A stretch of 58,677 bases of DNA, taken from IMG/VR virus record IMGVR_UViG_3300046817_000092, positions 1 through 58,677 of that record. One strand, written 5' to 3'. This document shows positions 1 to 9,197 of this stretch, piece after piece (the stretch's first letter is position 1; the number at the start of each line of letters is the position of its first letter). This DNA is from a virus. The notes below the pieces were generated by a model. It saw only the letters and a program-made list of their open reading frames with translations. It was not told where the DNA came from and did not search any database. Position numbers and translations under genes: made by a program.

Positions 1-12
1 CTGTTCATCCAT
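1..12 (-). other. Start of protease gene and circular junction
   Basis: Bases 1-8 repeat bases 58670-58677. The ATG at 12-10 followed by GAT GAA CAG continues in frame into the gene that ends the window. The ribosome binding site GAGGTGGTGAG is at 31-21. This supports a closed, circularly permuted genome of about 58,669 bp. Confidence 0.8.
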
Positions 13-178
13 TAGTTCTACTCACCACCTCGTTTCTGCGATCTAACCATTTGTCGGCTTGTTTAAAACAGTGAACTTTATTGCGGTTTTTACTGAACTT
101 GATAATGTTGACAATCACGGTTAATTGTTCATCAATTTCTGTAAGTGTATAAGTGTGAAGTTGAGCTACACCCATCAT
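5..178 (-). CDS. Small hypothetical protein between portal and protease (57 aa)
   Basis: A 57-residue frame starts at an ATG (178-176) that overlaps the portal stop codon as ATGA. It ends in TGA at 7-5, which overlaps the ATG of the protease gene (12-10) across the genome junction. Overlap at both ends indicates translational coupling inside the head operon. The product is mixed hydrophilic, starts MMGVAQLHTYTLTE, has no transmembrane segment and matches no family I recognise. By position it is probably a head-assembly accessory protein. Confidence 0.7.
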   Translation of the reverse strand: MMGVAQLHTYTLTEIDEQLTVIVNIIKFSKNRNKVHCFKQADKWLDRRNEVVSRTNG

Positions 179-1653
179 GCACCAGAGCTAGGTGATTTGC
201 CTATGTTACCGCCTCCACCATTATTGCTCTTTTGGTTATTATCTGCCTGATTGCCATTACCACCAGCGACGCCACTTTCAATCTTAGTGGGATCACCAGT
301 CTCTTGTATGAGTTCCTGCACCTTTGTGGGCCTTTCGTCGGGAGGAATCCAATCAGCGACAAGTGCTGGCGCATCGATCTGCTGCCTAACCCACGTGTCG
401 AAGTATTCATCTATCTGGATCGCACCGGACGTAACCAAGTTATTAATTGCAGACGAGAACATCTGCATATCCTTGACTTCTCCGACACCCCTTGCACAGA
501 GCGTGGGAAATCTATCTGTCGGGAAGTTGTAGGCAACCATATTAGGAATCAGATACATATTGATTCCGTCGCAGATAGTCCCAGCTATGTGTCGCATAGC
601 CTTAAGGAACATATCCATGCCTGTTGCGCCAGTGGCTCTACCTCCACCTTCTGACGTAACGCCCATATTAAGGAACTGCACCATGATGTACTTCATAATC
701 TGAATATCGTGGTGGTCAGCACTCTCAAGTACGTTAACAAGGTTGTTCTTAATCTCAGCGAATCCAACCTCTAACGTGCTTGGTGCGACTATATAGGCAA
801 ACTCGTTTGTGCGAAGGTTGCGCGCCATGATGTGAGCCAACTCAATATCTGCTGGCGCTGCACCAGGCATCACCTTAACGTATGGCACACCTATGCCGTG
901 ATGCTCCTTCTGAATAGCATCAATAGCATAGAACTTATCCTTGTAGAACCAATGCTTGTAGGCAGATCTGAGTATGGACATACCCTCAAGCCCGCCGCCC
1001 TGCTGATCGAATGTGAATACAAGCAGCTTCTCAATTGGCAGGTCAACCTGTGTACTGTTGCCAGTAGCACCAATGGCTGTGTGTGCTATAGACACCGGGC
1101 CACCATTATCGTCATACGTGACTTTCCCGAGTGTGAGCGGTGGCCGGAATGCGAGCTTACGCAACATAGTGTATTGCTTGCGATTAGCACCAGCAGATGA
1201 CTTCTTAGGTGCCCATTCACGCAGTTCCCACACTGGTTCAAATACTGACTTCTCAGCCTCGTACATAGTAAGAGCCTGTTCAAGAAACTTGATCCACGTT
1301 ATAGTCATGCCGTGGAACAGGTTAAACTCGACAAACTCAGCTATGGATACATCGAGCGGGTCCTTACTAAATGGTTGAACGTAATACTCCGCTCCAAGTA
1401 CCGGAGCCTTCCCTGCTCGTAAACTAACCCGAACCGAGGCGTCGTCCCTAACCATCTTAAGATAGGTACGTACCGCTGTAGACTTATTGCCTACATCGGG
1501 TACAGGATCGACAATGGTAGCACTCTGTGAGCTACCAATCTCTTTCAAGTCAGGAGGCTTTACACCTGTCGCATTAGGCGTCACGTATGACGTACCCGTA
1601 TTCTGACGGGCAGGTGTACTCTTGGACTTACGGAGTTTTGGGAAGGAAGCCAC
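175..1653 (-). CDS. Portal protein, Mu gp29-like (DUF935) family
   Basis: This 492-residue protein is the dodecameric ring at the capsid vertex through which DNA is packaged and to which the tail attaches. The central region (about residues 80-330: SVRVSLRAGKAPVLGAEYYV, then ITWIKFLEQALTMYEAEKSVFEPVWELREW) resembles the DUF935/Mu gp29 portal family. Length fits the family. The C-terminus is a low-complexity Gly/Asn tail. It lies directly after the large terminase gene and before a Mu gpI-like protease gene, the normal packaging/head order. Family assignment is from memory of sequence features, not a search. Confidence 0.87.
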   Translation of the reverse strand: MASFPKLRKSKSTPARQNTGTSYVTPNATGVKPPDLKEIGSSQSATIVDPVPDVGNKSTAVRTYLKMVRDDASVRVSLRAGKAPVLGAEYYVQPFSKDPLDVSIAEFVEFNLFHGMTITWIKFLEQALTMYEAEKSVFEPVWELREWAPKKSSAGANRKQYTMLRKLAFRPPLTLGKVTYDDNGGPVSIAHTAIGATGNSTQVDLPIEKLLVFTFDQQGGGLEGMSILRSAYKHWFYKDKFYAIDAIQKEHHGIGVPYVKVMPGAAPADIELAHIMARNLRTNEFAYIVAPSTLEVGFAEIKNNLVNVLESADHHDIQIMKYIMVQFLNMGVTSEGGGRATGATGMDMFLKAMRHIAGTICDGINMYLIPNMVAYNFPTDRFPTLCARGVGEVKDMQMFSSAINNLVTSGAIQIDEYFDTWVRQQIDAPALVADWIPPDERPTKVQELIQETGDPTKIESGVAGGNGNQADNNQKSNNGGGGNIGKSPSSGA

Positions 1654-1658
1654 TTATG

Positions 1659-3080
1659 TTACCTACTGTTTTGTACCGTCTGGTTGTAATACCGGAAGAA
1701 CCCGGCTGCCTCACTTCCACCATAGCCAGCATACACTTGGGCTAGGTTAAAGTTGCCGCCCATCACGAAATACTCATTGAAGAAGTATCTAAGTGCATCA
1801 GCCGGATGATCGAATTGACCACGACCTATTTCGTACCCCGGAGCACCCTCTTTTGAATGAATCGTCTTAAGACTCTTGATCGTATTAACACATCGAGGAT
1901 GAATAACTAACCCCGGTAATCCATCATCGCGTATCTTCATTGCACGCTTAATAGCCTCACAACCCATAGTAACGCCAACACTGTTGTGCGATATAGAACC
2001 TAGAATCCATGCAAGAGTTGCAATCTCGTCTGCACCCTTTGGATCGGCAGCAATTGCATCAACGTGGAACCCATCGGGGTTATCCCTGTTCTTGAGAATA
2101 ATACCATGATCACCAGTTGACTTGTAACTAACAACATACTCACGCCAAACGTAGACACGATCGCTTGAGTCGATCATTATATCTAAGCAGATAAAAGGAT
2201 CATTGTATCCAAAGTCCAATGCCCACCAGTTCTTCCAAGAGGGGTTAAATGCAAACTCTCGAACGTGTGTGCGCTCTTGGAACTCTGGATATATGAGTCC
2301 TTCAAAGGCTGTGAACTCGGCTGCATACTCCTGCAACCAGTACATATAACTAACTGTGTTGAATGTCGTGACTAACTCAAGATCACACGTACATGGATGA
2401 TTGGTGTAGTGGTGCCCTTCAAGTATATTGATGCAGTTGGGATCAAACCCACCAGGGAAGATTGCTGCATTAGTCCACGTGGGCAATCTCCATGATGCAT
2501 ATTCAACTAACTGCTGGTCGTCACTTTGCCCAAGTTGATAGAGTCCCTCGTACCAGTTGAAGCCTTGTGGCGTAGAGGGGAAGTCTGCCGAACCTCGTTT
2601 GTCCGTAAGAGCAGGCTGGATATACATTTGCCACGTACTCATCTTGTGTTTTGCTGCTTCTGACATGATTACATGGTCGAGTCCTTCACCAACGAGGCTA
2701 TCGGGTCTTTCAGCAGACTTGACTTCAATGAGCGAGTTCAGTTCCTTGAAATGAATCCGCATATTACCCTGCTTCACGTTATAAGATTTGTTGCAGTACT
2801 TCATTAAACCGAGCTTACGAAAGTCGTTCCACACAATGCGAAACTCTTTCTCACCGAGTCCATAGTCAGGACCAACTACCCAGTTTACACTATCAGGCAC
2901 GAACATCTTAAGTGTGCCCTCATGCCCTGCCCAAGTGGACTTACCCCATCTACGTCCACAACAAGGCACACGGAATCTAGCATCCGAACGGTGGATATCC
3001 CACTGTTCTTCTGAGTGAGGTTCGTACTCAATCTGCTCAAACAGAGCTTCACGACTTATGTTGGGTTCTACTCTGGGCAT
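1659..3080 (-). CDS. terL: Terminase large subunit
   Basis: This 473-residue packaging motor pumps DNA into the prohead and cuts it. An ATPase P-loop CGRRWGKST is at about residues 41-49. A Walker B-like HVIMSEA is at about 136-142. The C-terminal RNase H-like nuclease carries acidic motifs in ALDFGYND (about 287-294), AADPKGADE (about 345) and HPADALRYF (about 430). Length is typical. The gene is 5 nt upstream of portal and has a full set of motifs, so it should be active. No clear small subunit is adjacent; the short genes at the head of this operon are candidates. Confidence 0.95.
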   Translation of the reverse strand: MPRVEPNISREALFEQIEYEPHSEEQWDIHRSDARFRVPCCGRRWGKSTWAGHEGTLKMFVPDSVNWVVGPDYGLGEKEFRIVWNDFRKLGLMKYCNKSYNVKQGNMRIHFKELNSLIEVKSAERPDSLVGEGLDHVIMSEAAKHKMSTWQMYIQPALTDKRGSADFPSTPQGFNWYEGLYQLGQSDDQQLVEYASWRLPTWTNAAIFPGGFDPNCINILEGHHYTNHPCTCDLELVTTFNTVSYMYWLQEYAAEFTAFEGLIYPEFQERTHVREFAFNPSWKNWWALDFGYNDPFICLDIMIDSSDRVYVWREYVVSYKSTGDHGIILKNRDNPDGFHVDAIAADPKGADEIATLAWILGSISHNSVGVTMGCEAIKRAMKIRDDGLPGLVIHPRCVNTIKSLKTIHSKEGAPGYEIGRGQFDHPADALRYFFNEYFVMGGNFNLAQVYAGYGGSEAAGFFRYYNQTVQNSR

Positions 3081-3081
3081 A

Positions 3082-3375
3082 TTAACTCAGGCCAAACTCA
3101 ACGGGTCCGAGTATTACAACCTCGGGGGCTATCGTAATTTTGAGGTATAACTTGTACGTGCCCTCTGACCACAATCCAACAGTCGTGTCTATTAACACGT
3201 CAACGCGCATGAGAACTTTGTTGGCTACATTGGAGTATGCCTGTGGCGTGGTTAACTCATCTTCCGACTTGATGCACGCCTGGACGACATACGGGGATAT
3301 GTCGCTAATCCCCTGAATACGATCAGCAAGATCAATTGACATTAACTCTTTAGTACCTACGTTTAGTGTGACCAT
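3082..3375 (-). CDS. Hypothetical structural-region protein (97 aa)
   Basis: This small protein lies between the giant fibre-like gene and terL. I prefer the ATG at 3375 to the in-frame ATG at 3384 because AAAGGAG then sits about 9 nt upstream. The gene overlaps the end of the preceding gene by 13 nt and ends one base before terL, so it is part of the same mRNA. The sequence is rich in beta-forming residues (VLMRVDVLIDTTV, YKLYLKITIAPEVVIL). No family is recognised. A role as a small virion or head-fibre accessory protein is an inference from position only. Confidence 0.75.
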   Translation of the reverse strand: MVTLNVGTKELMSIDLADRIQGISDISPYVVQACIKSEDELTTPQAYSNVANKVLMRVDVLIDTTVGLWSEGTYKLYLKITIAPEVVILGPVEFGLS

Positions 3376-6300
3376 CCGGCCCATCTCCTTTTAACACCTT
3401 GCACAGCCCAACGAGGCGAATGTGCCATTAGCTGCCAACGCTGTCTAGTGGAACTAATACTCCACCGTGGCATAGCTTCGGTAATTGCCCAACGAGATTG
3501 TGCTCCAATTATGTATAAGTCAGAGTACGCAGTAATGATTGGTGTGTAATCTTCAAACGAGAAAACTGATGTAACTGTGCGAAGTAGCCCAGACTCGACA
3601 TACTGTGCGGTTTCTGTCGATGTGAGGGTTGTTGTGCCATTGACTGTTAGTGAGTCGGTCCCACTGGGAATCTCCGTGAATGTAATGGTGGTCTTGCAAG
3701 CAGCAGGGACACCATCAACAAAGTCAGTTGTCTCAGTACTAGTCGGACTAGTCGATGTTGAGATTGTTGCACTCTCAACATAATTGACTCTAACCGAGTC
3801 AGCAAACGTAAGTCGATTGTTGTGAAGTTTGGTGCCATGACCAAATTTGATGAGTAGTGGTATTGGTGCAAATTGAGTAATTATGCCTAGTGGCGCGTAC
3901 TGCTCGTTGCTCTGCAACGACGTAATACTTGTGACCAATGCGGTTTCTACATAATCAGTAGTTTCTGTGCTAATGACGACTGTTACAGTAGCGCCAATAT
4001 TCTGGTCAACGTAGGTACTCGTCTCAGTGGTGCTGAGAGATGTTGTGGACGCAACGGTCGCAGGGTCAACGTATTGAGCAGTTTCTGTGCTTGTGACAGT
4101 TGATGTGCCACTAATCGTTCCAGCAGTATCAACCCAATCACCAGTTTCTGTGCTAGTAGTCGCAGTAACCGACGTGATGGTAGCAGAATCTACGTAATTG
4201 ACTCTGACCGAATCTGCTGGATTAAGCCGATTATTGTGGAGTAAGCCGTGACGTGCGAGCGCAATTAAGAGAGGCTGCGGTGTGATAGTGAGCGGTGCAG
4301 TAGTGAATGGAATGTACTGATCGGCGGTAGTTACAGTTGTAACGCCGGCGATCGTAGCAGTTTCTACATAGTCTGCCGTATCGACACTGGTTATACTCGT
4401 TACACTTGAAACAGTCGCAGAGTCTACGTATGCAGCAACGTCTGCGGAAGTGACTACTGTAATAGTCGCACCAGTGGCGCTATCAACATACTGTGCCGTA
4501 TCAGTCGTGCTGATTGAGGTAACACCAGCGACTGTTGCGCTCTCAACGAATTGAGCAGTTTCTGTTGATGTTATGGACGAAGTACCCTGAACCGTCCCAG
4601 ATGTATCAAGGAAGTCAGTATTCTCACTAGACTGTATGCTCGTTATTCCAGCAACAGTCGATGAATCCGTGTAATTGACTCTAACAGAGTCGGCCGGATT
4701 GAGGATCAGGTTATGGAGTCTAACACCCTTGCCAGCGATCTTTATGAGTAACGGAGTTACTGACGCCGGTGGTGTTGGATATGTTTCAACCTGTACTGTA
4801 AGCGTCGTGATTGATGAGATCGTCGAAGTCTCGACATAATCAGTCGTTTCGACGCTAGTTATACTAGTGGTACACGCGATTGTAGCACTTTCAACATATT
4901 GTGAGGTTTCAGTACTTGTTATGGATGACGTGCCATTGATGCTTCCAGAGGTATCTAACCAATCAGTATTCTCAGAACTCTGAACACTGGTGACGGAAGC
5001 AACGACCGCTGAATCCGTATAAACAACACCTGTTATCACATAATCGGGATTAAGGATTAGATTGTGTAGACGGTCACCCCTACCAAGTGTCACCAATAAC
5101 GGGGTTATAAATGCTGGTGGAGTTGGGTATGTTTCGACCTGTACTGAGATTGTCGTGACAGACGCGATAGTTGCAGTTTCGACGTAATCCGTCGTCTCAA
5201 CACTCGTTAACGAAGTGGTACTGCTAACGGTACTAGCTTCAACGTACTGTGCAGTCTCTGTGCTAGTTACGGAGCTAGTGCCGTTAATACTACCACTAGT
5301 ATCTAAGAAATCAGTGTTCTCCGAGCTTTGAACACTTGTAACGCCAGATACAGTTGCGGAGTCTGTGTAGTTAACGCCAACTATTACAATAAAGTCCGGC
5401 ACAGGTACTGGCATGATAAGCCTCATACCAGCGACGTCTCTCAAGTGCATCAAGAGAGGTTGTACCGCAGCCTTCTGTATAAATGGCGCGAATACCTCAA
5501 CGCTTGTAAGCGCCGTGACCGAACTAATCGTTGCTACTTCAACAAACTGGCTCGTCTCAGTTGTAGTGATGGATGAGACGCCATTAATTGAGCCTGATGT
5601 ATCGAGCCAGTCTGTGTTCTCGGAACTTTGAACACTGGTGACACTAGATATGGTTGCAGATTCTACATAATCAACAGGTCCTCCGGCTGGAATAAATGCT
5701 TCATTGATAATTTGTGTGTTAGTGAGAAACTTCTGTCCCATCCATTCCGCGATAAGAGGTAAAAGCGGTTGAGACTCGGGAACAAAAACTCCTGGTGTGT
5801 AGATTTCGTAATTTATTGGACCCCCACCAAAATTATCTACAGCAAGGGCATAAGACCCTACTGTACTTACTAAATGCATTCCAGTACCAATAAATCCAGA
5901 AAAATAGGTAAAATCTACAGCTGTTGTATAAATTTTCCAAACTCCACCATCTGCTGCAAGTTTTCCCCATGCCTCGATTCTAGAACCTAAGCATCGGATC
6001 GCAAACTGATCTCCATTAGTTGTTGTTAATGATGCTGAAGTTGTTGCTATTTGAGTTGGGGTGCCGTTGTTATAACGAGTTAGAACAAATCGACCAATTG
6101 GACTAAGTTCAAGTAAATACCCACTGAAAGTTGAGGTTGAATCTCCCTGAACACGTCCAACAACAACCGCTCCAGCATTATTATCAGTAGCTGCAACTGT
6201 CGCATACGCTTCACAATCGATAAGTATTCCCAATCCCTCACAAACTGCGACCTGGAGACCAACACTGTTAACAGTATTTCTAAGCTGGCCACTAAGAACT

Positions 6301-8048
6301 TGGAGTGGGGAAGGAACAGGAGGACCGCCACCAGTTCGTCTCTTAAATATACCACCATAACTAAGAGGGCTTTCATCTGGGATATCGAATGAATAAAGAA
6401 GTGGTGTAGATGGTGGTATTCCTTCTAATGTTCCAGCTCGTGTAATAGATGTTATCGTTGTCGAATCAACATAATCTACATCTGTTACAACTATACGATG
6501 TGGTATAACAAGTGAAATCCCGAAGGTTTTCTGTAAGTTGAATAGTAGTGGTCTTAGACCTGATGGCGGCGCTCCTGAAGATACATAAAGTTCCGCGGAT
6601 GAAACGGACGTTGTGGTACTAATAGTATCAGAATCCACAAAGTCTGTAGTTTCTGCTTGGGCAACTAGCGCTCCACCACCAAAATCATCAAATACTATAT
6701 TAAGGCTGTGTGAAGCTATACCTAGATACCCAGAGCTGAATGTTGTACTTGTGACAGATGATTGCAGGGTCCAAGAACCACTGTGGAACAGCCAGGATTC
6801 AATAGTAGTTCCATTACACCTTATCCCTATCTTGTCACCAGATACGACTGATGCTGGTGTAACAGACGCTAGTGTTGCTGGGATTGTTATACCAGCCGCA
6901 CCATAACGGTATATTGTAAGATTGCCAGTACTAAAGTTATAGTTAACGCCATAACCTTGTAAGTTATCAGAAGCTAATGAACCTTGCACTCTAGCTAGAA
7001 TTGCATGATCATCAGTAACGGTATCATTTATTGTGACGTAAGCTTCACAGTCAGTTAGGACTGGAGTTCCTTGATATACAGCAGCATTCCATCCAGGAGA
7101 GCCGGTGGGAACGCAATTTCCACCAAAAGCTTGATACGTATTAAGTACCACAACAGAGTCTAACCTACTGGTCCAAGGGGCTCCTAAGAAACTATTACCA
7201 GTATTGAAATTGTCCAGTACTGGTGAAGTAAGCGGAGGAATTGCATAAGTAGTTAGAACAGTAGTTGTACTTTGGACTGGTGCTACTTCAACATAAGCTA
7301 TCTCTCGTTGTGGAGCGAGTATGTTGTTGTGCAATGACCATATTTTGGGACTGAATCTACTTAATCCTAATAGGAGCGGTTGAGCTTTAGGCAGAACAGG
7401 TGGACCAATAAATTCTATCGGTGATGGAGATAGAATGTATGAAGCTGCTGTTGTTGCGGCAGTTCCATTAGTGGGATCAACGGTACCATCATACGAAAAT
7501 TGATCCGTATACGCAGTTGACATAATCTGCGAGAATGCAGAATAAACATCAAAAACAAGAATATCGCCTTTTTGGGCAACAGTCGTACCGTCCCATGTGG
7601 CAGTAGTGACATATCCTGTTTCTGTTAGATTAGCAACAAGTGCCGGGTTAAATGTGACTGCCTGTGTGCCAACACGAGCACCCGTACTAGGTCTCCACAC
7701 ATAACCTCTAATAATAATACCAGCATTATGGTTTGCGTTTGATTCTTGCCACGCCCAAGCAGATGTCCAATTGCCGTCAGCAATAGCAAAAGTTTGCGCT
7801 ACAAGAGGTGGACTGACGAAACGTCTGTGACCCCATGTCTGAAACACGGTATTTGCGGTTGCAGTTATTAATGATTTTGTGTCGGGAGTAGCAGCTCCAA
7901 TTACATTATTAGCAGTTCTTGCTGTGGATGCTCCAGTTGCATCGCCAGTAACAGACGAACCACTAACCACGGCAGGTGAGTTCGACGGCATAGTCCCCGA
8001 ATTAAGGGTAGCAGCATCGTGTAAGTAGAATTTCTGTATTGCTGTCAT
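3363..8048 (-). CDS. Giant modular repeat protein, putative virion fibre (1561 aa)
   Basis: This is the longest gene in the window. Residues 1-215 form a beta-rich N-terminal domain. After that come eight modules of roughly 100-180 residues, each opened by a PLL(I/L/M)xL element often followed by LHN and LNPADSVRVNY. The modules are filled by many copies of a short Ser/Thr/Val unit of the type TETAQYVESATVSSVTS. Two modules (about residues 275-460 and 570-760) contain a related lectin/LamG-like jelly-roll insert ending DFGGG. The last 50 residues hold RW dipeptides spaced about every 9-10 residues. The overall make-up is that of an extended surface fibre or decoration protein. It lies upstream of terL, not with the tail genes, so a head or neck fibre is possible. 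Confidence 0.85.
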   Translation of the reverse strand: MTAIQKFYLHDAATLNSGTMPSNSPAVVSGSSVTGDATGASTARTANNVIGAATPDTKSLITATANTVFQTWGHRRFVSPPLVAQTFAIADGNWTSAWAWQESNANHNAGIIIRGYVWRPSTGARVGTQAVTFNPALVANLTETGYVTTATWDGTTVAQKGDILVFDVYSAFSQIMSTAYTDQFSYDGTVDPTNGTAATTAASYILSPSPIEFIGPPVLPKAQPLLLGLSRFSPKIWSLHNNILAPQREIAYVEVAPVQSTTTVLTTYAIPPLTSPVLDNFNTGNSFLGAPWTSRLDSVVVLNTYQAFGGNCVPTGSPGWNAAVYQGTPVLTDCEAYVTINDTVTDDHAILARVQGSLASDNLQGYGVNYNFSTGNLTIYRYGAAGITIPATLASVTPASVVSGDKIGIRCNGTTIESWLFHSGSWTLQSSVTSTTFSSGYLGIASHSLNIVFDDFGGGALVAQAETTDFVDSDTISTTTSVSSAELYVSSGAPPSGLRPLLFNLQKTFGISLVIPHRIVVTDVDYVDSTTITSITRAGTLEGIPPSTPLLYSFDIPDESPLSYGGIFKRRTGGGPPVPSPLQVLSGQLRNTVNSVGLQVAVCEGLGILIDCEAYATVAATDNNAGAVVVGRVQGDSTSTFSGYLLELSPIGRFVLTRYNNGTPTQIATTSASLTTTNGDQFAIRCLGSRIEAWGKLAADGGVWKIYTTAVDFTYFSGFIGTGMHLVSTVGSYALAVDNFGGGPINYEIYTPGVFVPESQPLLPLIAEWMGQKFLTNTQIINEAFIPAGGPVDYVESATISSVTSVQSSENTDWLDTSGSINGVSSITTTETSQFVEVATISSVTALTSVEVFAPFIQKAAVQPLLMHLRDVAGMRLIMPVPVPDFIVIVGVNYTDSATVSGVTSVQSSENTDFLDTSGSINGTSSVTSTETAQYVEASTVSSTTSLTSVETTDYVETATIASVTTISVQVETYPTPPAFITPLLVTLGRGDRLHNLILNPDYVITGVVYTDSAVVASVTSVQSSENTDWLDTSGSINGTSSITSTETSQYVESATIACTTSITSVETTDYVETSTISSITTLTVQVETYPTPPASVTPLLIKIAGKGVRLHNLILNPADSVRVNYTDSSTVAGITSIQSSENTDFLDTSGTVQGTSSITSTETAQFVESATVAGVTSISTTDTAQYVDSATGATITVVTSADVAAYVDSATVSSVTSITSVDTADYVETATIAGVTTVTTADQYIPFTTAPLTITPQPLLIALARHGLLHNNRLNPADSVRVNYVDSATITSVTATTSTETGDWVDTAGTISGTSTVTSTETAQYVDPATVASTTSLSTTETSTYVDQNIGATVTVVISTETTDYVETALVTSITSLQSNEQYAPLGIITQFAPIPLLIKFGHGTKLHNNRLTFADSVRVNYVESATISTSTSPTSTETTDFVDGVPAACKTTITFTEIPSGTDSLTVNGTTTLTSTETAQYVESGLLRTVTSVFSFEDYTPIITAYSDLYIIGAQSRWAITEAMPRWSISSTRQRWQLMAHSPRWAVQGVKRRWAGWSH

Positions 8049-8365
8049 TATGCCGACTCTAATTCGTTATACGTGAATGGGCAACAACCACGAAATTCTG
8101 GCGTAACAGGTGTATCCATCTCAGTCATACTGATGGTGCCATCAGCAATAAGCTGATTCAAGTGTTGGACACTCTGAATCTGAATGCCGTCTACAACGGC
8201 ACCCACCATGCAATCGCCTCTATGGTCACAAGTGCCAAATACTTCCCAACGGCGTCCATCAGTAATACGACGGTAACGAACATAACCGTCGTATTGTTCC
8301 TCAATTACCACATATGGATCGACTGTGGGTTCAGTGGGTTTCGTGGGTTCCGTGGGTTCATCCAT
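8048..8365 (-). CDS. Hypothetical protein with TEPT-repeat N-terminus (105 aa)
   Basis: The N-terminus is a short proline/threonine repeat (TEPTKPTEPTV), followed by a compact region with four cysteines (TCDHRGDC and GCCPF). The stop overlaps the start of the 1561-residue gene (ATGA-type overlap), which suggests coupled translation. The start codon lies just after a strong hairpin (8371-8411) that contains the only nearby purine-rich ribosome binding sequence. Function unknown; a small virion protein is likely from position. Confidence 0.75.
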   Translation of the reverse strand: MDEPTEPTKPTEPTVDPYVVIEEQYDGYVRYRRITDGRRWEVFGTCDHRGDCMVGAVVDGIQIQSVQHLNQLIADGTISMTEMDTPVTPEFRGCCPFTYNELESA

Positions 8366-8370
8366 TTAAC

Positions 8371-8411
8371 ACAATGCCCCAATTGTCATACGTGACCAAT
8401 CGGGGCATTGT
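8371..8411 (-). promoter_or_regulatory. Hairpin covering the ribosome binding site of the 105-aa gene
   Basis: ACAATGCCCC (8371-8380) pairs perfectly with 8402-8411, with an inner ATTG/CAAT extension. On the minus strand the GGGG of the stem is the only purine-rich sequence near the ATG at 8365. The hairpin could lower translation or act as a weak terminator after the 247-aa gene; it has no U-tract. Confidence 0.55.
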
Positions 8412-8441
8412 ATTCTACGGATCAATTTTGGTCAACAGAGA

Positions 8442-9185
8442 CTAGTTAAGTGCAGTTACCTCTAAGTCCTGAACCCACATATGCTCTGCCGTAGAACCTG
8501 ACCGCTTGAACTGCAACGAGATGATGTTAGCAGCCGTGAGGTCAACAGATCCTGATGCAACTGCGGTGCTTGTCGGGATTAAGAGAGGCTGCAAAGTTGA
8601 TGCAACAACAGCGTTATTGAACAACGCATGACCATCAGCAAACAGCGTACCCGTTGCACCCGGAGTCTGACAACGAACGTAGAAATCAATCTCCCACGAA
8701 AGTGTCGTCTGGGTTGCAGTTAGAGCGAACGTGGAGCTAGACACGACAATAGTACCAGTCGCATCAGCGCCCGAACCGTAGTAAATGTCGAACGTGCCGT
8801 TACCAGGCGTAGCCGCCGTGGTGATCTTACCAAATGCACGAATTCGCATCTTCTTACCGACACGCGACCAATACTGACCGCCTAATACCGGGAATGCAGC
8901 AGCCGCATAAAGTGCCTTATCGGTAGTAGCTAGCGTGATATCTACTTCTGCAATACCACCGAAGAAAGGCTCTCTAAGGTCGTTATAGAAGATACCGTCC
9001 GAGTTGGTCGGAACCCCACTCGTCATTAACTTACCATAACGAGACTTCCACTCTGACTCCTGATGCTCCTTAAGAGCCATTACGTCGTCGTCAAAGCCAA
9101 TCCAATCAACACTTCCACGAGGAAACGGTGCAGGGCTATCGAGAATAACAGCCGACCGCTCAAACTCACTTAAACCAGTTCTCAT
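8442..9185 (-). CDS. Minor structural protein, beta-rich (247 aa)
   Basis: The protein has a helical N-terminus (about residues 1-60) and a C-terminal beta-sandwich-like half. It carries patterns common in phage virion proteins (RVGKKMRIRAFGKITTAATPGNGTF). It contains LQPLLIPTS, like the PLL element that opens modules in the 1561-residue neighbour, so the two may share a fold or partner. A start at ATG 9185 is preceded by GAGGGAGGAACA, a strong ribosome binding site. It is followed by a 10-bp hairpin before the next gene. Confidence 0.75.
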   Translation of the reverse strand: MRTGLSEFERSAVILDSPAPFPRGSVDWIGFDDDVMALKEHQESEWKSRYGKLMTSGVPTNSDGIFYNDLREPFFGGIAEVDITLATTDKALYAAAAFPVLGGQYWSRVGKKMRIRAFGKITTAATPGNGTFDIYYGSGADATGTIVVSSSTFALTATQTTLSWEIDFYVRCQTPGATGTLFADGHALFNNAVVASTLQPLLIPTSTAVASGSVDLTAANIISLQFKRSGSTAEHMWVQDLEVTALN

Positions 9186-9197
9186 TGTTCCTCCCTC

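Noticed and set aside
3400-5700. CRISPR array or diversity-generating retroelement target
   Set aside because: The repeats are in-frame coding repeats with variable spacing and diverged codons; there are no equal spacers, Cas genes, reverse transcriptase or template repeat.
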